Source: Solirubrobacteraceae bacterium
GTDB lineage: Bacteria > Actinomycetota > Thermoleophilia > Solirubrobacterales > Solirubrobacteraceae
Assembly (NCBI GenBank): GCA_025451035.1
Contig: JANWLE010000076.1
Coordinates: forward strand, 1 to 64,000
Length of the DNA: 64,000 nucleotides
Direction of reading: 5' to 3'
A model generated the notes under the pieces. That model did not search any database. It was not told the origin of the DNA and saw only the letters and a list, made by a program, of their open reading frames with translations. The position numbers were made by a program, and so were the translations under genes. How positions within the stretch are numbered: position 1 is the first letter of the stretch; every line of letters begins with the position of its first letter. This document shows, piece by piece, positions 58,881 through 64,000 of this stretch.

Positions 58881-60140
58881 CTAGACCGCGATAAGTCCGG
58901 CGCCGACCGTGCTGTTGGTCGCTTCGTCGATCAGGATGAAGCTGCCCGTACGGCGGTTGCGGCGGTAAGGGTCGATGCTCAGTGGCGTGTTCGTGCGCAG
59001 GCGCACTCGTCCGATGTCGTTGAGCTCCAGCTCTCCCTGCGCGCTCGAGCGCTCGAGCGTGTGCACGTCGATCTTGTCGCTGATCTTGTCGATGACCGTA
59101 CTGGCGGTGCGGGTGGTGTGCTTCAACGCATAGCGACCACCCGCTTTCAGCGGCTGGTCGGCGAGCCAGCAGATGTCCGCGTAGAACTCGCGCGCCACGG
59201 TCGGTGTCGCGTCTGGGCGGCAGATCATCTCTCCCCGCGAGACGTCCAGGTCGTCCTCCAGGCGCAGCGTCAGCGACATCGGCGCGAGCGCCTCGTCGAA
59301 TTCGCCGTCGTAGGTGTCGATAGCCGCGATGCGCGTCTGCTGTCCGCCGGGCAGCACCACTATTTCTTCGCCGACGCGCAGCGCTCCGCTCGCCAGCTGG
59401 CCGGCGTAGCCGCGGTAGTCACTCCCGCTCGCGCTGGCGGGGCGGATCACCCACTGCACGGGGAAGCGGGCCGGGGTGTCATACGGGTGGTCGTAGGCGA
59501 CCTCGACCCCCTCCAGCAGCTCGAGCAGCATCGGTCCCTCATACCAGTCCATCCGCTCGCTGCGCTCAACGACGTTGTCGCCCTGCAGTGCGGAGATCGG
59601 GAGGTAGTTGACGCTCGCGACGGGGTTCAGCTTCTCGACGAAGCCGTCGAATTCCGCGACCAGCTCCTCGAAACGCTCGCGCGAGTAGTCCACTAGGTCC
59701 ATCTTGTTGATCGCCAGCACCAGGTGGGGTATGCCCAGCAGCGCGCTGATGAAGGCGTGGCGCTTTGATTGCTCGAGCACGCCCTTGCGGGCGTCCAGCA
59801 GGATCACGCTCAAATCGGCGGTCGAGGCGCCGGTGACCATGTTGCGTGTGTACTGCTGGTGGCCGGGACAGTCGGCGATGATGAAGCGCCGCTTGGGGGT
59901 AGCGAAATAACGGTAGGCCACGTCGATCGTGATGCCCTGCTCGCGCTCGGCGCGCAGGCCGTCGGTCAAGAGCGCAAGGTCGAGCACTCCTTCGCCGCCA
60001 CGTCGCCTGGACGCCTCGGCGACGTGGTCGAGCTGGTCCTGGAAGACCTGCTTGGTGTCGTAGAGCAGCCTGCCGATCAGCGTGCTCTTGCCGTCGTCGA
60101 CCGAGCCGGCGGTCGTGAGGCGCAGAAGGTCCAGTGGCAT
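58881..60140 (-). CDS. cysN: Sulfate adenylyltransferase subunit 1 (CysN)
   Basis: A 419-residue GTPase subunit of ATP sulfurylase. The G motifs are GSVDDGKSTLIGRL, DCPGHQQYTRNM and NKMDLV; domain II and III beta-barrels follow. It lacks a fused APS-kinase (CysC) domain. It powers activation of sulfate to APS. ATG 60140 overlaps the cysD stop by one base (TGATG), so CysD and CysN are co-translated. It is the last gene of the sulfate-assimilation operon. Confidence 0.96.
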   Translation of the reverse strand: MPLDLLRLTTAGSVDDGKSTLIGRLLYDTKQVFQDQLDHVAEASRRRGGEGVLDLALLTDGLRAEREQGITIDVAYRYFATPKRRFIIADCPGHQQYTRNMVTGASTADLSVILLDARKGVLEQSKRHAFISALLGIPHLVLAINKMDLVDYSRERFEELVAEFDGFVEKLNPVASVNYLPISALQGDNVVERSERMDWYEGPMLLELLEGVEVAYDHPYDTPARFPVQWVIRPASASGSDYRGYAGQLASGALRVGEEIVVLPGGQQTRIAAIDTYDGEFDEALAPMSLTLRLEDDLDVSRGEMICRPDATPTVAREFYADICWLADQPLKAGGRYALKHTTRTASTVIDKISDKIDVHTLERSSAQGELELNDIGRVRLRTNTPLSIDPYRRNRRTGSFILIDEATNSTVGAGLIAV

Positions 60141-61057
60141 CAGAAGTAGCCCGCCTTCTTGCGGTCCTCCATCGCGGCCTCGGAAACCCTGTCATCGGCG
60201 CGCGTCTCGCCCCGCTCGGTGATCCTCGTCGCTGCGATCTCGCTGACGACTTCCTCGAGCGTCACCGCGCCGGAGCGCACCCCACCGGTGCAGCTCATGT
60301 CGCCCACGGTCCTGTAGCGGACGGTCTCGCTGAACACGCTCTCGCCATCGATCAGCTCGGTCCCCTCACGCCAGGCGTAGAGCATGCCGTCGCGTTCGAA
60401 GACCTCGCGCTCGTGCGCGAAGTAGATCGAGGGGACCTCCAGCTGCTCTGAGTCGATGTACTCCCACACGTCCAGCTCGGTCCAGTTCGAAAGCGGGAAC
60501 ACCCGCACATGCTCGCCCTTGCGGACACGCCCGTTGTACAGGTTCCACAGCTCGGGCCGCTGGTTCTTTGGGTCCCACTGTCCGAAGTCATCGCGGAAGG
60601 AGAACACCCGCTCCTTGGCGCGGGCGCGCTCCTCGTCGCGTCTGGCCCCGCCGAAGGCGGCGTCGAAGGAGTGCTCGGCGATCGCGTCCAGCAGCGTCAC
60701 GGTTTGCAGGCGGTTGCGCGACGCCCGCGGTCCCGTCTCCTCTACGACGCGCCCGGCGTCGATCGAGTCTTGCACAGAGGCCACGATCAGCCGCTCTTTC
60801 AGCTCGGCTACCCGCCTGTCGCGGAACTCGATCACCTCCGGGAAGTTGTGGGCGGTATCCACGTGCATCAACGGGAACGGGAAGGGAGCTGGGCGGAACG
60901 CCTTCTCGGCGAGCCGCAGCAGCACGATCGAGTCCTTGCCGCCGCTGAACAGCAGCACGGGGCGCTCCAGTTCCGCGGCGACCTCGCGCATGATGTGGAT
61001 CGCCTCGGACTCGAGCGCCTGTAGGTGACTTAGCCGCGGTCGCTCCACGACACTCAT
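60140..61057 (-). CDS. cysD: Sulfate adenylyltransferase subunit 2 (CysD)
   Basis: A 305-residue catalytic subunit of ATP sulfurylase. The PP-loop is VLLFSGGKDSIVLLRL, and other family elements are HVDTAHNFPEVIEFRD, FGGARRDEERARAKERVFSFRD and the C-terminal RKKAGYF. ATG 61057 is the correct start; the frame is open further upstream to 61552 but that part runs antisense-like through cysH and lacks homology. It follows cysH after 34 bases and overlaps cysN. Confidence 0.96.
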   Translation of the reverse strand: MSVVERPRLSHLQALESEAIHIMREVAAELERPVLLFSGGKDSIVLLRLAEKAFRPAPFPFPLMHVDTAHNFPEVIEFRDRRVAELKERLIVASVQDSIDAGRVVEETGPRASRNRLQTVTLLDAIAEHSFDAAFGGARRDEERARAKERVFSFRDDFGQWDPKNQRPELWNLYNGRVRKGEHVRVFPLSNWTELDVWEYIDSEQLEVPSIYFAHEREVFERDGMLYAWREGTELIDGESVFSETVRYRTVGDMSCTGGVRSGAVTLEEVVSEIAATRITERGETRADDRVSEAAMEDRKKAGYF

Positions 61058-61091
61058 GACCGTCCCCGTGTGGGTTGGCTTAGCCTGCCCA

Positions 61092-61772
61092 TCAGTTGAG
61101 CGCCTCCACATGGATTCCGCACTCGGTCTTCTCGCTGCCGGCCCAACGTCCTTCGCGGCCGGAGCCTGGATTGGTGCAGGTGGCGCAGCCGATTGAGGCG
61201 TAGCCCTGGTCGTGCAGCGGGTGATACGGCAACTCGCGCTCGTGGATGCGCCGCCACAGATCCTTCTCGGTCCAGTACGCCAGCGGATTGTACTTGTAGA
61301 TGCCGCGCGCGCGGTCTTGTTCGACCAGCTGGGCGTCAGCGCGGGTGGCGCTCTGCTCGCGCCTGAGGCCGGTGATCCAGCCCCCGGCGTCCCGCAGCGC
61401 CTCCTCCAGCGCCGCCACCTTGGCGACCGAGCAGCAGTGCTCGGGGCCCGTCCATGGAGCCTCGGCGTTGGACGCGTCGTAGACCTCCACGCTGATCGAA
61501 AACCGCTGCTCGAATTCGCGCCACGTTTGCATCGTCTCCTGGAACAGCACACCGGTGTCGATTGTTGCGATGCGCACGTCGGTGGCGCCGCCGCCGAGAC
61601 GCAAAAGCTCGTCGATCAGCACCGACTCCTCCTTCTGGAAGGAGCACAGCAGCACGAGCCGCTCGCCGTGACGCTCGGTGGCCTCACGCAGCGTGTGGGC
61701 GAGACTGCGCGCGGGATCGGCCGCCTCCGCCGGGGGCGAGGCGTGCTGCCCGCTTGCGCTCAGACCGCGCAC
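61092..61772 (-). CDS. cysH: APS reductase, Fe-S type (CysH)
   Basis: A 226-residue reductase that converts APS (rather than PAPS) to sulfite using thioredoxin. The pairs Cys113-Cys114 (CCSVAK) and Cys196/Cys199 (GCATCT) bind the [4Fe-4S] cluster typical of APS-specific enzymes, and Cys218 in ECGIH is the catalytic thiol. The absence of CysC in the operon fits direct APS use. GTG 61772 overlaps the end of sir by 13 bases, with a GAGGGCGA ribosome-like site inside the sir coding end. Confidence 0.94.
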   Translation of the reverse strand: MRGLSASGQHASPPAEAADPARSLAHTLREATERHGERLVLLCSFQKEESVLIDELLRLGGGATDVRIATIDTGVLFQETMQTWREFEQRFSISVEVYDASNAEAPWTGPEHCCSVAKVAALEEALRDAGGWITGLRREQSATRADAQLVEQDRARGIYKYNPLAYWTEKDLWRRIHERELPYHPLHDQGYASIGCATCTNPGSGREGRWAGSEKTECGIHVEALN

Positions 61773-63598
61773 TCGCCCTCGCCACGGATCACCTGGAACG
61801 GCACGTCCTTCTTCCAGTCAATGAACATATTCATCGTCTCGAGGTTGAACTCGACCGGCATCGAGAGCTCCTTGACGAGCCCTTCGAGCTCCTCGTTGCC
61901 GACGCGCTCGACGAACTGGCCCCACTCCTCGCCGTCGTTGCGATTGGCTTCGTAGTGGCGCACCCAGCGCTCCACCGCCTCCGGTACGCGCTTGGCGGGC
62001 AGCCGCAGCTTCAGGCGCTTGCCGAACTTCACCTCGCCGCCTTCCCAGACCCCGCCGACGTGGGGGATGTAGGCGGGGATGGTGTGCTCGCCGACCTTGA
62101 TCGAGGCGCCGTAGAAGCCAATCGCTCCCAGGTGATGCTGGCCGCAGCCATTCGGGCAGCCGCTCATCTTGATGTGGATCTTGCGTGCCAGCGGGTCGGT
62201 GATGTCCATCTGCTCGATGCGCTCTTCGATCGCCTCGTTCAGGCCCATCGAGCTGGTGATGCCGAGCTTGCAGCTGTCGGTGCCCGGGCACGAGACGACA
62301 TCGCCGATCTCACGGCTGCCGGCGTCACCGAGGCCAAGGTCACACAGCGCCCGCCAGACCTCGTAGGCGGCCTCCTCGCGCACCCAGCGCAGCACCAGGT
62401 TCTGCTGCACGGTCGTGCGGGCGTAGCCGCCCGAGTAGCGGCGCATGATGGCCGCCAGCCCACGGAACTGCTCTGGGCTGAGGTCGCCGCGAACGATCTT
62501 TACCTCGACCGTGACAAAGCCCTCCTGGCGCTGAGCCTGCACGTTCGCGGAGCGGAAGCGCTCGAACTCGGAGAGATCGCCGTTGGGCGACGCGACGGTC
62601 GCCGGCGGCGCCGGTGCTTTGGCATGCTCGTCGTCGAGCAGCAGCCGCTTCTCCAGCGAGAAGTCGCGCTGCGCCACCCAGTCTCCCTTGAGTTCCTCCT
62701 CGACTTGTGCGCGCAGCTCGTCGATGCCGTACTTGTCGACGAACACCTTGATCCTGGCGCGCGCGCGGTTGACGCGCAGCCACTCCTGGCGGTCGAAGAT
62801 CCTCATGACGGCCTCTGTCACCTTCAGGTATTCGCCGTTGTCGAGCTCCAGGAAGTCGTAGAGCACCGGCGCGACCCTCGGCATGATCGAGGTGCCGCCG
62901 CCGACCAGCATCTCCACGCCGCGCACCTCGCCGCGACCCTCGATCTGCTTGATGCGCGCACGGAAGGCGACGTCGTGGATGCCGGAGATCGCCCGGTCGC
63001 GGGGGCTGGCGTCGAACGACGTCTTGACCTTGCGCGGCATTCCCTGCGTGGTGGGGTGGCGCACGAAGTAGCGCACGTAGGCCGCGGCATAGGGGGTCAG
63101 ATCGAACAACTCGTCGGCAGCGACGCCGGCCCACGGGTCGCCGGTGACGTTACGCATCGTGTTGCCGCAGCCCTCGCGGCTTGAGAGGCCGGTCTCGCCC
63201 AGCTCCCTGATCGCCTTCTCGGCGTCGGGCAGCGGGATGTGGTGCATCTGGATGTTCTGCCTGGTGGTGATGTGGCCCTTCTTCAGCGGCGCGTACTTTT
63301 CGACGACATCGGCGAACTTGTCCATCTGCTCTGGCGTGATACCACCGAAGGGCAGCTTGGTGCGGATCATCTGCACGTCGGGCTGGCGCTGCCCGTAGAC
63401 CCCCTGCTTGAGGCGGAACTTGACGAACTCGACTTCGTCCTTCTCGCCCGCCAGGAACTTTGTCGCTTCGGTCTTGAAGTCGTCGTACTCGCGCTGCAGG
63501 ATCGGGATCACGTGCCCGGGGACGTTCTGCAGGATCTCCGGGTCCTCGAGTGTGCCCCGCGGCGTGCGCTGCTCTACCGGTATCGACACTGGCTCCAT
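61760..63598 (-). CDS. sir: Ferredoxin-dependent sulfite (or nitrite) reductase
   Basis: A 612-residue siroheme/[4Fe-4S] reductase of the NirA/SirA type, without a flavoprotein domain. The cluster and siroheme ligands are in SCPGTDSCKLG and GCPNGCGQHH; duplicate ferredoxin-like half-domains start at about 60 and 350. It reduces sulfite to sulfide with six electrons from ferredoxin. Its place ahead of cysH, cysD and cysN argues for sulfite rather than nitrite. ATG 63598 begins the transcription unit. Confidence 0.95.
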   Translation of the reverse strand: MEPVSIPVEQRTPRGTLEDPEILQNVPGHVIPILQREYDDFKTEATKFLAGEKDEVEFVKFRLKQGVYGQRQPDVQMIRTKLPFGGITPEQMDKFADVVEKYAPLKKGHITTRQNIQMHHIPLPDAEKAIRELGETGLSSREGCGNTMRNVTGDPWAGVAADELFDLTPYAAAYVRYFVRHPTTQGMPRKVKTSFDASPRDRAISGIHDVAFRARIKQIEGRGEVRGVEMLVGGGTSIMPRVAPVLYDFLELDNGEYLKVTEAVMRIFDRQEWLRVNRARARIKVFVDKYGIDELRAQVEEELKGDWVAQRDFSLEKRLLLDDEHAKAPAPPATVASPNGDLSEFERFRSANVQAQRQEGFVTVEVKIVRGDLSPEQFRGLAAIMRRYSGGYARTTVQQNLVLRWVREEAAYEVWRALCDLGLGDAGSREIGDVVSCPGTDSCKLGITSSMGLNEAIEERIEQMDITDPLARKIHIKMSGCPNGCGQHHLGAIGFYGASIKVGEHTIPAYIPHVGGVWEGGEVKFGKRLKLRLPAKRVPEAVERWVRHYEANRNDGEEWGQFVERVGNEELEGLVKELSMPVEFNLETMNMFIDWKKDVPFQVIRGEGECAV

Positions 63599-63660
63599 CT
63601 AGGAAAGGCCTCCTGGTACTGGCGTGATAAGTGCGGTGGCTACGCTCGTCAAACGAACAC

Positions 63661-63732
63661 CCTAAAGCCTAGCGATTTTTAGGTATTTATCCAGCGCGAC
63701 AGGTGATGCTGTCCAGAGGACAATCCTAAAGC
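63661..63732. promoter_or_regulatory. AT-rich control region upstream of sir with CCTAAAGC repeats
   Basis: CCTAAAGC occurs at 63661-63668 and again at 63725-63732, with an inverted partial copy (TTTTTAGG) at 63675-63682. The segment is much less GC-rich than its surroundings and lies in the 182 bases before sir, so it probably contains the operon promoter and a regulator site. No riboswitch fold is evident by eye. Confidence 0.4.
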
Positions 63733-63780
63733 GCCGTATGAGCAATCGCGAGCTCCGCAAGACGCCACGCAGGAAAGGCC

Positions 63781-64000
63781 TTAGGAGGAGCTGGCCCAAA
63801 GCGGCTGCTCGCCCCAGCTGTTGCCGGTCAAGTCACGGCTGCTGATGCCTTCGAGCATGGCCGCGCGCAGCCAGGGCTCGATGCCCTTCGGCCTCGGCGC
63901 AGGCGCGGGCGCCGTCTCGCGCATGAAGCGCTCCAGGGCCGCCACGATCGCGGCGGCTTCAGCCGGCGACGCCGACGGGACGACCAGCTCCAGCGTGGGG
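63781..64000 (-). CDS. 3' end of a gene, possibly acyl-CoA carboxylase epsilon subunit
   Basis: Reading leftward from the window edge, a minus-strand frame runs to a TAA at 63783-63781 and gives 72 residues. It begins with PTLELVVPSASPAEAAAIVAALERFMRET and ends with GNSWGEQPLWASSS. The segment SPAEAAAIVAALERF followed by a Pro/Ala linker and a Trp-rich end resembles ACC epsilon subunits, small partners of actinobacterial acyl-CoA carboxylases. Only the C-terminus is visible, so this is tentative. Codon use supports a real gene. Confidence 0.7.
   Translation of the reverse strand, partial: PTLELVVPSASPAEAAAIVAALERFMRETAPAPAPRPKGIEPWLRAAMLEGISSRDLTGNSWGEQPLWASSS

Noticed and set aside
61562..63184. 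540-codon plus-strand open frame opposite sir
   Set aside because: The siroheme and Fe-S ligands are encoded on the minus strand; no motif in this frame.
1..64000. tRNA, rRNA, CRISPR arrays, prophage or insertion sequences
   Set aside because: I looked for T-loop-like GTTCGAATC motifs, regular repeat-spacer arrays, transposases and integrases and found none.

Overview
The window is gene-dense, very GC-rich DNA with strong G/C third-position bias. It reads as a chromosome segment of a high-GC actinobacterium. Supporting markers are two CIRCE elements in front of groESL, a mycobacterial-type CitA, a DUF2342 (F420-associated) metalloprotease, a PAC2 protein, a LigC-type ligase next to a primase-polymerase, a DtxR-family regulator, TatA, and a CysDN-CysH-Sir cluster. 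My best guess is a deep-branching lineage such as Thermoleophilia/Solirubrobacterales, but that is an inference from gene content. I see no rRNA, tRNA, CRISPR array, prophage or insertion sequence.

Layout. 1-3.6 kb: CIRCE-controlled groES-groEL, a double terminator, and citrate synthase (citA) on the other strand. 3.7-6.5 kb: an amidase, an atypical short-chain reductase and a 7Fe ferredoxin. 6.5-8.3 kb: a small metal-export locus with a decayed csoR-like gene, a CsoR-type operator overlapping a promoter, a short coupled ORF, and an ArsP-like permease fused to a YHS domain. 8.3-16.6 kb: Mrp ATPase, a basic coiled-coil protein, the DUF2342 protease divergent from a helicase-nuclease, and PAC2 divergent from a YhaM-like exoribonuclease. 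16.7-21.1 kb: an isolated PilB/GspE ATPase, a secreted protein, TatA, and a TauE/SafE permease encoded as two overlapping half-genes.

21.1-27.4 kb: trehalose-phosphatase, a membrane protein and a glycosyltransferase in one operon, PolX, a dolichol-phosphate-mannose-type glycosyltransferase, a SpoIIM-like membrane protein and thioredoxin. 27.4-34.9 kb: a MerR-MarR-ileS operon, an alpha/beta-hydrolase without its nucleophile, fumarase C and a CBS protein. 35-42.7 kb: two overlapping P-type ATPase genes, an MrfA/Hrq1-type helicase and a HAD phosphatase. 42.7-49.8 kb: gpsA, glycerate kinase, the PrimPol-ligase pair, DtxR, an aminotransferase and an uncharacterised protein. 49.9-58.9 kb: sucCD, a haloacid dehalogenase, a metallo-hydrolase, a biotin-dependent carboxylase alpha chain with a hotdog protein, and a MarR-MMPL efflux pair. 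58.9-63.6 kb: the assimilatory sulfate-reduction operon sir-cysH-cysD-cysN. The right edge holds the 3' end of one more gene, possibly an acyl-CoA carboxylase epsilon subunit.

Most of the window is core metabolism and housekeeping: TCA (citA, fumC, sucCD), protein folding, DNA repair (polX, PrimPol/LigC, two helicases), sulfur assimilation and redox carriers. Translational coupling through ATGA, GTGA or TGATG overlaps is frequent. Several genes have a -10-like hexamer placed so that the transcript would be leaderless. The most unusual spots are the metal-export locus with a broken regulator, the split TauE/SafE permease, the pseudo-hydrolase beside a CarH-like MerR that has lost its cobalamin ligand, and regulators transcribed ahead of ileS. 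I did not find a clear, wholly new multi-gene defence or biosynthetic system.
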